Shown: piece by piece, positions 44,608 through 52,527 of the stretch
Position numbering within the stretch: the stretch's first letter is position 1
Layout of the letters: each line of letters begins with the position of its first letter
Source of the DNA: Algibacter miyuki
GTDB taxonomy: Bacteria; Bacteroidota; Bacteroidia; Flavobacteriales; Flavobacteriaceae
Length of the DNA: 64,000 nt
Reading direction: 5' to 3'
Assembly: GCF_030409805.1 (NCBI RefSeq)
Contig: NZ_JAUFQP010000004.1
Span: 62,001 to 126,000, forward strand
The notes under the pieces: generated by a model
The model's input: only the letters and a program-made list of their open reading frames with translations
Told to the model about the DNA's origin: nothing
Database searches by the model: none
Position numbers and translations under genes: made by a program

Positions 44608-45843
44608 ATGTTTCGTTGGATGATATTTTTAGCCATTTTTTTAGTGGCAGATTACTATGCTTTTCAAGCTTTTAAAACGGTTGTGAAAAACAATTGGATT
44701 CAGATATTTTATTGGATAATTACCATCGCTATTTTGGGTAATTTTGTGTTTCAGTTTTACGGATTTAGCAGGCGTAATGGTTTTACACATGCGCATTCTT
44801 ATGCTATCGGATTTTTTATAGCGCTTTTAGTGCCCAAATTGGTGCTTCTTTTTGGCGTGTTTTTCGAAGATATTTTTAGAGTACCTCAAGCTATTTATCG
44901 ATATTTTACCGTGGGAGAAGCTGCTAAAGGCAATTATTTTGCTTCGCGGCGCCAGTTTATAAGTAAAGTCGCTTTAGGTTTGGCAGCCATTCCGTTAGCT
45001 TCTGTAATTTATGGTATTTACAAAGGACGTTACAATTACAAGGTTTTAAAATACACGTTACATTTTGAAGATTTACCGGCTGCTTTCGATGGTTATAAAG
45101 TCACTCAAATTAGCGATATCCATTCCGGCAGTTTCGATAATATGGAAAAAGTAAAATATGCCGTAGATTTAATTAACGAGCAAGAAAGCGATGTGATACT
45201 ATTTACGGGCGATATTGTAAATAATAAGGCTGAAGAATTAGTGCCGTATAAAAACGTATTCAATAAACTGAAAGCTCAAGATGGCCTATATTCCGTATTA
45301 GGAAATCATGATTATGGCGATTATGTAAACTGGGATTCCGAAGAAGCAAAACACCAGAATTTAGAAGATTTAAAAGCCCTTCAAAAAGAAATTGGGTTTA
45401 ACCTCTTGCTAAACGAGAGTACATATCTCGAAAAAAACGGTGACCGTATTGCTTTAGTAGGTGTTGAAAACTGGGGAGCAGGTGGTTTTAAAACCGCTGG
45501 CGATTTGCACAAGGCCGCATCCAAAATAGATGAAAACGATTTTAAAATACTAATGAGTCACGATCCATCACACTGGGAAAAAAAGGTTATCAACGATGAT
45601 TATCATTACCATTTAACACTTAGCGGGCATACGCATGGCATGCAGTTTGGTATCGAAATTCCAGGGTGGTTTAAATGGAGTCCTGCAAAATGGCGTTACA
45701 AATATTGGGCGGGCATATACAAAGAAATGGGGCAATACATAAATGTAAACCGTGGGTTTGGCTATTTAGCCTTTCCAGGTCGTATTGGTATTTGGCCCGA
45801 AATTACAGTTATAGAGCTCAAAAAAGGCAAGGAAGTGGTATAA
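44608..45843 (+). CDS. Membrane metallophosphoesterase (YkuE/YaeI-like)
   Basis: About 411 residues from the ATG at 44608. Four hydrophobic segments lie in the first 145 residues. The calcineurin-like domain follows: QISDIHSGSF (D-x-H), FTGDIVNN, VLGNHDYGDY (GNHD), LMSHDPSHW and the final SGHTHGMQFG. All metal ligands of the superfamily are present. Related enzymes act on phospholipid or UDP-sugar pyrophosphates, but the substrate here is unknown. It is a single gene by spacing; 134 bp separates it from the next. Confidence 0.85.
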   Translation: MFRWMIFLAIFLVADYYAFQAFKTVVKNNWIQIFYWIITIAILGNFVFQFYGFSRRNGFTHAHSYAIGFFIALLVPKLVLLFGVFFEDIFRVPQAIYRYFTVGEAAKGNYFASRRQFISKVALGLAAIPLASVIYGIYKGRYNYKVLKYTLHFEDLPAAFDGYKVTQISDIHSGSFDNMEKVKYAVDLINEQESDVILFTGDIVNNKAEELVPYKNVFNKLKAQDGLYSVLGNHDYGDYVNWDSEEAKHQNLEDLKALQKEIGFNLLLNESTYLEKNGDRIALVGVENWGAGGFKTAGDLHKAASKIDENDFKILMSHDPSHWEKKVINDDYHYHLTLSGHTHGMQFGIEIPGWFKWSPAKWRYKYWAGIYKEMGQYINVNRGFGYLAFPGRIGIWPEITVIELKKGKEVV

Positions 45844-45977
45844 AATGCCTTTTTTATGGCTATTTATACTAAATTGTTTATATTTATAAATATCAAAAAT
45901 GCGTCAATTTTAGCTGTATTTTTTAAAACAGAGTACTAAAAAGCAGTTATAAAAAGTTGACTTAAAAACGATAATAT

Positions 45978-46274
45978 ATGTCAAAATTTGGAGAACTTAT
46001 CGATGTGGAGATTCCGGTATTGTTAGATTTTTATACAGATTTAAATCAAGAAGCTAACACTATGCACGCTGTTTTACGCGATGTGGCAGCCGCTATGGGT
46101 GATAAAGCCAAGGTGATAAAAATTGATGTCGATAAAAATCAAGAATTAACCGAAGCCTTGCAAGTAAAAGGTCTGCCAACGTTAATTGTGTATAAAAATG
46201 GTGAAATGAAATGGCGCCAAACCGGTGAGCAAGACGCTAACACGCTCATCAATATCATCGAAGAATACTTATAA
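45978..46274 (+). CDS. Thioredoxin-fold protein lacking the CxxC active site
   Basis: 98 residues. The thioredoxin fold is clear: IPVLLDFYTD (strand with FxTD instead of FWAxWC), AAAMGDKAKVIKIDVDKN, and the cis-Pro segment VKGLPTLIVYKNGEMKWRQTG. Where the catalytic WCGPC should be, the sequence is YTDLNQEANTM, with no cysteine in the whole protein. Redox activity is therefore not expected; a binding or chaperone role is possible. It stands alone, followed by a structured intergenic repeat. Confidence 0.85.
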   Translation: MSKFGELIDVEIPVLLDFYTDLNQEANTMHAVLRDVAAAMGDKAKVIKIDVDKNQELTEALQVKGLPTLIVYKNGEMKWRQTGEQDANTLINIIEEYL

Positions 46275-46307
46275 AACCACCCTCTTTTTCTTAAAATTAT
46301 TCATTTT

Positions 46308-46396
46308 GGCGCTACCGCAAGGGTCGGGCTTTACGTTGCAAGTCCTCGCACCTCCTGCGTCGGGCTGTGGGCTTTTCACTGCAATCCCCTAGCGCG
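46308..46396. repeat. Structured intergenic repeat, copy 1
   Basis: About 90 bp, richer in G and C than the surroundings. It starts GGCGCTACCGCAAGGGTCGG and ends CCCCTAGCGCGG. The end arms GCGCTA (46309-46314) and TAGCGC (46390-46395) pair. A 13-bp core CAAGGGTCGGGCT is identical in the copy at 50804. It does not look coding. Confidence 0.75.
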
Positions 46397-46468
46397 GGTG
46401 TGTCTGTCAATAAGTTTTATTGTTCGTTTTATAGTTGAGGTTCTTGTAAGGTGTTCCTCTTTAAAAAA

Positions 46469-47134
46469 TCAATCTTGAAATTCTAAAGATTTAAACACAA
46501 ACCCACGTTTACTAAAATGCTCTAACATTTTTGGTAGTACATATTGCATGTTTTTCGCTGCTTTTAAACTATCATGAAACACTACAATACTACCGTTTTT
46601 AGTTTTAGAAATCACGTTTTTAAGGCAAGTTTCTTCATCTAAATTATGTTTCCAATCAAAAGATAAAATATCCCACATAATAATTTTATAACCTAGCTTA
46701 ATAACAGCTTTCCCTTGTTTAGATTTGATTTTCCCGTAAGGTGGTCTAAACAATTTACATGTATTCTTTTTTAAGAATTCAGGAGTTGTATGTGCTTCAA
46801 TTGCTTGTTCCGATTTTGTGACTTGAGCTAAATAGTTTGCCGTTGTTGCTTTCCAGCCTTTAATATGGTTTTGGGTGTGGTTGCCAATAGCATGTCCTTC
46901 TTTTAAAATGTTTTTAAAGATGTCTGGGTGCTGCTCAACGTTGTTTCCTATACAGAAAAAGGTAGCCTTAGCATCGTGTTTTTTCAACGTGTTTAAAGTC
47001 CAATTCGTGATGTCTGGAGTCGGGCCATCATCAAAGGTGAGGTATATTATTTTTTCCGGTGTTGCGATGTCCCAAATATAATTTGGGAACATCTTCTTTA
47101 CAACACGTGGTGTTTTTACAGGTATTAAGGTCAT
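46469..47134 (-). CDS. Polysaccharide deacetylase (NodB/PgdA-like)
   Basis: 221 residues, essentially one NodB domain. The signature is LTFDDGPTP with D35/D36, the metal-binding histidines are H86 and H90 in GNHTQNH, followed by FRPPYGK and a late IVVFHDS. No clear signal peptide, so cytoplasmic or peripheral. Enzymes of this type deacetylate peptidoglycan or chitin-like oligomers. It lies 3 bp after the GT117 gene, so co-transcription is likely. Confidence 0.88.
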   Translation of the reverse strand: MTLIPVKTPRVVKKMFPNYIWDIATPEKIIYLTFDDGPTPDITNWTLNTLKKHDAKATFFCIGNNVEQHPDIFKNILKEGHAIGNHTQNHIKGWKATTANYLAQVTKSEQAIEAHTTPEFLKKNTCKLFRPPYGKIKSKQGKAVIKLGYKIIMWDILSFDWKHNLDEETCLKNVISKTKNGSIVVFHDSLKAAKNMQYVLPKMLEHFSKRGFVFKSLEFQD

Positions 47135-47137
47135 GCC

Positions 47138-50100
47138 TTAGTTTATCGCTTCAATCGTATCGGTGCTTACTCCTGCAGGAATGTCTTGGTTTTCCGTTGG
47201 TGCGTATTCATCCTGAGTATCTTCGCCATAGAAATATTTAAAGAGTTTTAAATGCTCGTTAAAAACATCGCCTTCAGCTTCAGCAAATGGAATGTCGTAT
47301 TTAATTAAAACATCAACTAAACCTTTGTAACGTTGTATATCGGTGTAAATATCTTCAAATAAACGCTCTTGTTTGTCTGTTTTTAATTTGCTGTAATACA
47401 CTAGGTTTTCTTGGTATTTATTGGCAACTTCTTTAAATAGTTGTTGTGCTTTTTCTTTGTTTCCAACTTCATAGTAGGCGCTAATATAAGGCTCTAATAA
47501 AGTATAGTATCCAAAATATTCTACAGGCATGTTATGCATGGCAATGTCGGCTATCTCTTCAGCTTTATCAAGTTGATCTTCGTTTATTAATTGCTCGGTT
47601 AATCGGGCTAAATTGCCACGATATGTAATCGAGTTTTTACGGGTTTCAACATCGTGATAAATGTCAGGGCTTCCGCTATTTCCCCAATCCCAATGAATAA
47701 CTTTGTCATACATCAAGTCGCTATCTACTCGACCCATATCAAACGGGTTTGCGCGATCTACTTCTGTTTTAATAGGGACTAATTTATAGCACATACCATC
47801 AAGTTGCAGATAATCTTTCATCCAGATATAATCATCATCACCAAAACTTCCTCCAGTAAAATAGATAGGACGTTTCCACTCGTTGTTAGCAACAATATCT
47901 AGCATTAATAAACGGTTTTTGTATAATGCGCCACCTTTGATATTAATATCAATATAGGGTACAATTTTATCGGCATCTTTTGGTTTTACAATGCCTGCAT
48001 CTAGTGCGTTTTGTTTATTTACTGGAACTCTTAATGTTTCCGTTGGTAAATAACTCATTTTTAAATCTTGAGCTCTCACCTGAGATAAATCGACACCTTG
48101 TTGTTCTAAAACGTATTTGTATTTTGTTTTAGGGTTGTCGCTAGCAATAAAATCTAAAAACTGTTTCACTTCAATAGTATCTTTAGTCACCGGTTCAATT
48201 ACGATATAATCGTTGGTGCCGTATTTGTATAAATCGTGAGTCAGTTGCGATGGTATAGGGTCACTCTCATAAGCTTTACGTTTCATTTGGTCTATATACC
48301 AATCGGTTTGAAATAAACTGGTGTTTACCACACGCACATCGGTTCTGTAGCCTTCAATTTCTTGGGCGTACCACAAGGCAAACGTATCGTTATCTCCAAT
48401 GGTAAATAGAATTCCGTTTTCAGCACAAGAATCTAAATACATCTTAGCCATAGAGTTGGCGGTGTATTTGCCAGAACGATCATGGTCGTCCCAGTTGCTA
48501 GCTGCCATAATTCCAGGTACTAAAACTAAGCAAGCAATAGTAACTATAGGTGCTGTAAGTTGTTTAGGAACATACTTTTTAAGAGCATCGAAAATGGCGT
48601 AAACTCCAAAACCAATCCATAAAGCAAACACATAATACGAGCCTACAACGGAGTAGTCGCGTTCACGCGGTTCAAAGGGGCGTACATTGGTATAGACTTG
48701 AATCGCGATTCCTGTGAAAAGGAAAAACACGAGCATTACCCAGAATAATTTTTTATCCTTATTGAAAAGGAAAAATAAACCGATAAGTCCTAAAATAAGC
48801 GGGAATAAATAATAAGCATTTCTGGCTTTATTATTTTTAACATCGCTAGGTAAATTATCTTGTGAATAGCCTAAATGCCATTCATCTATAAATTTGATAC
48901 CCGTAATCCAGTTTCCGTGGTTATCGTATCGACCTTGAATATCATCCTGTCTGCCCGAAAAATTCCACATAAAATAACGCCAATACATGTAACCCAATTG
49001 GTATTCAAACATGTAAACAATATTGCTAATCAAATCTGGTTTTTCAACCTCAATTAAGCTTTTTTCACGTTTTAAAAAGTTGTTATAATCTTCGTAATCT
49101 ATTTTACCTTGCGCTACTTGATTTTTAAAATCGTTAATTTTAGCTTTGTATTGTGTAATCTGATTTAAAGCATACGTTTTTGCTTGCTCTTCCGATGCGC
49201 CAGCATTTATAGCACTTCTGTAATATGTGTTTTGTGCGTCTGGTTTTACTTTAAAGTCTAAAAAACCAGAAAACATCATATAATTCTCGGCATGTTCAGC
49301 ACTCCACATACGTGGTAAGATGGAAGCGTGCTTCGAGTTATAGTTTTGTTTGGCTTTTTTCCAATCGTTTACAACAACGTATTCGCCTTTAGTTTCGTCT
49401 TTTTCGTATTTAGGTTTGTCATCCACATATGGATTGTTTTCATCTAAATAAGCGTATTGATCTGTGAATTGAGGTCCATAAAACAAATGTGTTTCCGGGT
49501 ATTGCTCTAAGTTGTAGTAAGCTAATAATTCTCTCGCACTCGACGGGTTGTTTTCGTTAATAACCACATTGGCGTTGGCGCGAATAGGCAACATTAACCA
49601 CGTAGAAAAACCAATAATAACAAAAGTTAAACATAAAATGGCAGTGTTTAAATGCACAAAATGCTTCTTTCTAGTGTATTTTAAACCGTAAAAAATAACG
49701 CCAACCAAAAATAGGCCTGCAATAATAGATCCCGAATTAAACGGCATCCCGATCGTGTTCACGAAAAAGATTTCGAAAGCACTAAATATTTTTAGAATAT
49801 TAGGGGCTAATAATTTAAACACAAAAAGCAAAATACCAACCGAAGCAATATTTGCGATAATGAAGTTTTTTACAGTAACCGTTTTGTAGTTTTTAAAATA
49901 ATAAATAAGGCCGATAGCAGGAATAGTAAGTAGCCCCATAAAGTGAACCCCAAAAGAAAGTCCGATAACAAAAGCAATTAATATCAACCAGCGATTGCCA
50001 CGTGGTTTATCCATATCCTGTTCCCAACGCAGTCCAAGCCAAAATAAAGCCGACATAATTAAAGTCGCCATAGCATAAACCTCAGTTTCAACAGCATTAA

Positions 50101-50530
50101 ACCAAAACGAATCGGAAAACGTAAAAGCTAAACTTCCTACCAAACCACTACCTAAAATGGCTAAAGCTTGGTTTTTATTGATCTCACCATCGGTAATAAT
50201 CATTTTTTTCAGCAATAATGTAATAGTCCAAAACATGAAAAGAATAGTAAAAGCACTAGAAACGGCGCTCATCATATTCATCATCCAACCAATATTAGCA
50301 TTATTTCCAAAGGTGAAAATCGAGAAAAATGCGCCTAACATTTGAAATAAAGGAGCTCCTGGTGGGTGCCCAACTTGTAGTTTAGATGACGTTAAAATAT
50401 ATTCCCCCGCATCCCAAAAACTCACCGTTGGCTCCACTGTTAAAGTGTAAGTAATAAGTGCTATTAAAAACGCGAACCACCCCAAAACGGTATTCCATTT
50501 TTTAAAATCAAAATGTGCCATATAAATCAT
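47138..50530 (-). CDS. DUF2723/GT117 membrane protein, O-mannosyltransferase-like
   Basis: 1130 residues; the ATG at 50521 (MAHFDFKKW) is an equally good start. About a dozen membrane helices fill the first half. The first loop has TVEPTVSFWDAGEYILTSS, the DUF2723 signature with the GT-C catalytic acidic residues; HPPGAPLFQMLGAFFSIF follows. The second half is periplasmic, with a TPR-like helical end. The family (TMEM260/GT117) is implicated in protein O-mannosylation, and Bacteroidota carry a general O-glycosylation system for secreted proteins. Assignment of substrate here is inference. Confidence 0.9.
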   Translation of the reverse strand: MIYMAHFDFKKWNTVLGWFAFLIALITYTLTVEPTVSFWDAGEYILTSSKLQVGHPPGAPLFQMLGAFFSIFTFGNNANIGWMMNMMSAVSSAFTILFMFWTITLLLKKMIITDGEINKNQALAILGSGLVGSLAFTFSDSFWFNAVETEVYAMATLIMSALFWLGLRWEQDMDKPRGNRWLILIAFVIGLSFGVHFMGLLTIPAIGLIYYFKNYKTVTVKNFIIANIASVGILLFVFKLLAPNILKIFSAFEIFFVNTIGMPFNSGSIIAGLFLVGVIFYGLKYTRKKHFVHLNTAILCLTFVIIGFSTWLMLPIRANANVVINENNPSSARELLAYYNLEQYPETHLFYGPQFTDQYAYLDENNPYVDDKPKYEKDETKGEYVVVNDWKKAKQNYNSKHASILPRMWSAEHAENYMMFSGFLDFKVKPDAQNTYYRSAINAGASEEQAKTYALNQITQYKAKINDFKNQVAQGKIDYEDYNNFLKREKSLIEVEKPDLISNIVYMFEYQLGYMYWRYFMWNFSGRQDDIQGRYDNHGNWITGIKFIDEWHLGYSQDNLPSDVKNNKARNAYYLFPLILGLIGLFFLFNKDKKLFWVMLVFFLFTGIAIQVYTNVRPFEPRERDYSVVGSYYVFALWIGFGVYAIFDALKKYVPKQLTAPIVTIACLVLVPGIMAASNWDDHDRSGKYTANSMAKMYLDSCAENGILFTIGDNDTFALWYAQEIEGYRTDVRVVNTSLFQTDWYIDQMKRKAYESDPIPSQLTHDLYKYGTNDYIVIEPVTKDTIEVKQFLDFIASDNPKTKYKYVLEQQGVDLSQVRAQDLKMSYLPTETLRVPVNKQNALDAGIVKPKDADKIVPYIDINIKGGALYKNRLLMLDIVANNEWKRPIYFTGGSFGDDDYIWMKDYLQLDGMCYKLVPIKTEVDRANPFDMGRVDSDLMYDKVIHWDWGNSGSPDIYHDVETRKNSITYRGNLARLTEQLINEDQLDKAEEIADIAMHNMPVEYFGYYTLLEPYISAYYEVGNKEKAQQLFKEVANKYQENLVYYSKLKTDKQERLFEDIYTDIQRYKGLVDVLIKYDIPFAEAEGDVFNEHLKLFKYFYGEDTQDEYAPTENQDIPAGVSTDTIEAIN

Positions 50531-50625
50531 TACGTTAATTGCTTCGGCGAATTTAATAATAAATATGCAATACCTGTGGTTTTTAAGGAAACGTTAAGTT
50601 TTTCAAAAAAAAAATAAAAAAAAAC

Positions 50626-50655
50626 TTGCACAAAGGAAAAAAAGTTCTAAATTTG
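50626..50655 (+). promoter_or_regulatory. Consensus Bacteroidota promoter of tRNA-Gln
   Basis: TTG at 50626-50628, a 19-bp spacer, and TAAATTTG at 50648-50655 match TTG-N19-TAnnTTTG exactly. The tRNA starts 17 bp after the -7 box. Confidence 0.85.
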
Positions 50656-50672
50656 CCGTCTCGAATAAAGAA

Positions 50673-50745
50673 TGGCCCATGGTGTAACTGGCAACACGTC
50701 TGTTTTTGGTGCAGAAGAGTCTAGGTTCGAGCCCTAGTGGGCCAA
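50673..50745 (+). tRNA. tRNA-Gln (anticodon TTG)
   Basis: A 73-base cloverleaf can be folded by hand. Acceptor arms are TGGCCCA (50673-50679) and TGGGCCA (50738-50744) with discriminator A50745. The anticodon stem TCTGT/GCAGA holds the loop TTTTGGT, giving anticodon TTG (reads CAA). The T arm is CTAGG-TTCGAGC-CCTAG. No CCA is encoded. It is flanked by a consensus promoter and a terminator. Confidence 0.95.
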
Positions 50746-50755
50746 CTCTGAAACC

Positions 50756-50789
50756 AACCCTAACTGTTTTAAATAGTTAGGGTTTTTTT
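50756..50789 (+). terminator. Intrinsic terminator after tRNA-Gln
   Basis: AACCCTAACT (50756-50765) pairs with AGTTAGGGTT (50775-50784), followed by T to 50789. It is 10 bp after the tRNA. Confidence 0.92.
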
Positions 50790-50803
50790 ATGCCTATAAT
50801 TTT

Positions 50804-50902
50804 GGGCGTTACCACAAGGGTCGGGCTATCACTACTCGCTTTTTTGTGTTGCACGTAGCAATACAAAAAGAGCTCAAACATGCCGTTCTATCCCTAACGC
50901 GG
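50804..50902. repeat. Structured intergenic repeat, copy 2
   Basis: It starts GGGCGTTACCACAAGGGTCG and ends TCCCTAACGCGGG. End arms GCGTTA (50806-50811) and TAACGC (50895-50900) pair; compared with copy 1 both arms have changed together (GCGCTA/TAGCGC). An inner hairpin pairs TTTTTGTGTTGC with GCAATACAAAAA (about 50841-50868). No coding potential. The rest of the interval to 51015 is AT-rich. Confidence 0.75.
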
Positions 50903-51015
50903 GCGTATTTGCCGTGTTGGTTTGTTGTTTCATGATTTTTAATATTACTTTTTTTAAGTGTTGGTATTATTTCAATATCAAGAGAAATATTTGGGGTGTA
51001 TTCTTTTTTTTAAGG

Positions 51016-51840
51016 TTAAATCTTAAACGTAATCACTGGGCGATTAGCATGGTTTACTAAATCTTCACTAATGCTACCATTAAAAAAATGAGAAATCCCT
51101 TGGCGGCCATGAGTGCTCATGCCTATTAAATCTGCCGAAATAGATTCGGCGAAATTCAAAATACCGGTTTCAATACTCAAATCGTTATAAATATGAATAG
51201 TGTGATCTGAAAATTCAAAACTAGACGTAAAATCATCTATTCGGGTCTTGGCATCATTCGAAGTAATAAATTTGTGAGGTGTATTTACCATAAGTAAATG
51301 CATTTTTGCACCAAATGCTTTTGCGAAATTAAGCGCATGCTGGTAACTTGGTTTGCTTTCTTCTTTAAAATCCGAAGCAAAAACAAAATGATCAACATGA
51401 AACGATTGATGTTCGTTTTTAATAACTAAAACAGGGATTTCCGAAGTACGAACCACTTTTTCAGTATTGCTACCAATAAGCATTTCTTTTAATCCGCTAA
51501 CGCCATTCGATCCCATAATAATTAAATCGATATCATTTTTTTTACTAATGTGAAAAACGCCCTTGAAAATTTCATGGAAATCCACGGTTTCATGAACCGT
51601 TAAATCTTTTAAATAATCGCGGTTTTTTAATTCTTCAAACTTCTTATGTGCTAATTTCATGAAAAATACAGCTTCTGGAAATTCGCTGTGAGAATTTAGC
51701 GCATCAACTTCATCTAATGGTAAATCAATAACATGTAACAAATAAATTTCACAATTGTAAGTTTTTGCTAGTTGAGCAGCGACTTTTAAAGCATTTTCAG
51801 CTTGTTCGGAAAAATCGGTAGGTACAAGAATTTTTTTCAT
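51016..51840 (-). CDS. Universal stress protein, tandem Usp domains
   Basis: 274 residues made of two Usp domains. Domain 1 (1-145) starts KKILVPTDFSEQAENALKVA and has the ATP-binding pattern MGSNGVSGLKEMLIGSNTEK. Domain 2 (150-274) has FVFASDFKEESKP and MSTHGRQGISHFFNGSISED. Both keep the G-x2-G-x9-G(S) nucleotide-binding motif. Cytoplasmic; the role of tandem Usp proteins in this phylum is not defined. It stands alone on the minus strand, divergent from rimP. Confidence 0.92.
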   Translation of the reverse strand: MKKILVPTDFSEQAENALKVAAQLAKTYNCEIYLLHVIDLPLDEVDALNSHSEFPEAVFFMKLAHKKFEELKNRDYLKDLTVHETVDFHEIFKGVFHISKKNDIDLIIMGSNGVSGLKEMLIGSNTEKVVRTSEIPVLVIKNEHQSFHVDHFVFASDFKEESKPSYQHALNFAKAFGAKMHLLMVNTPHKFITSNDAKTRIDDFTSSFEFSDHTIHIYNDLSIETGILNFAESISADLIGMSTHGRQGISHFFNGSISEDLVNHANRPVITFKI

Positions 51841-51982
51841 GGTAAATGAGGTGTTTGTGGGTTAGTTGGGCTTATTACGATATTGTTAGTAATCAGCTTA
51901 AAAGTACGCTTATTTGTTTGTAACATAAGCTATGGCGTACCTAAATTTATGAAAAATTACTTTAAAAATCAATAAAATGTTA

Positions 51983-51990
51983 TATATTTG
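51983..51990 (+). promoter_or_regulatory. -7 element of the rimP-nusA-infB operon
   Basis: TATATTTG is an exact TAnnTTTG match 63 bp before the rimP ATG. No ideal TTG is found upstream. A start of transcription here would include the hairpin at 52018-52043 in the leader. Confidence 0.55.
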
Positions 51991-52017
51991 CACCGTTGAA
52001 AGGCGAATTAAGAAAAT

Positions 52018-52043
52018 GAGGGGACGGAAAGTCCCCTCTTTTT
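52018..52043 (+). terminator. Terminator-like hairpin in the rimP leader (possible attenuator)
   Basis: GAGGGGAC (52018-52025), loop GGAAA, and GTCCCCTC (52031-52038) form a perfect 8-bp GC-rich stem followed by five T. This is a classic intrinsic terminator, yet it ends only 10 bp before the rimP start codon and lies after the apparent promoter. It may attenuate the operon, or end a short upstream transcript. Confidence 0.8.
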
Positions 52044-52053
52044 ATACTAGAAA

Positions 52054-52515
52054 ATGTTTAAAACTACAGTTAAAAATTTACTCGAAGAGGCGTTAGCAGA
52101 GCGACAAGATTTATTTCTTATCGCATTAACTATTAATGCCGAAAATCATATCAATATAGTTATCGATGGAGATAACGGCGTTTTAGTTGAAGATTGTATC
52201 TTTATAAGCCGTGCCGTAGATGATAATTTAGATAGGGAAGAACAAGATTTTTCTATAGAAGTTATGTCGGCAGGAGCAGCAGCACCTTTAACACATCAAC
52301 GTCAGTATATAAAAAATATAAATAGAACGCTTAGTGTTAGAACAAGTACTGAAGAAATCGAAGGTACTTTAACAAACGCTACCGAAACAGATATAGAGCT
52401 CGAATGGAAAGCGAGAGAGCCTAAACCTATTGGAAAAGGTAAAGTGACGGTAAAGAAGCAAGCGAATATTGCTTATCAAGATATTGTAGAAGCAAAAGTT
52501 GTGATAAAATTTTAA
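52054..52515 (+). CDS. rimP: Ribosome maturation factor RimP
   Basis: 153 residues. The N-terminal domain reads LFLIALTINAENHINIVIDGDNGVLVEDCIFISRAVDDNLDR (split motifs INIVIDGD and CIFISRAVDD are typical), followed by FSIEVMSAGAAAPL, where the usual S-P-G is S-A-G, and an SH3-like C-terminal domain. RimP binds the 30S subunit during assembly. It is the first gene of rimP-nusA-infB, the arrangement found widely in bacteria; nusA starts 12 bp downstream. Confidence 0.93.
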   Translation: MFKTTVKNLLEEALAERQDLFLIALTINAENHINIVIDGDNGVLVEDCIFISRAVDDNLDREEQDFSIEVMSAGAAAPLTHQRQYIKNINRTLSVRTSTEEIEGTLTNATETDIELEWKAREPKPIGKGKVTVKKQANIAYQDIVEAKVVIKF

Positions 52516-52527
52516 ATCGAACCAGTT

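Noticed and set aside
46308-50902. Could the two structured repeats be part of a CRISPR array or a transposon end pair?
   Set aside because: There are only two unequal copies 4.5 kb apart with ordinary genes between them; no spacer series, no transposase and no target-site duplication seen.
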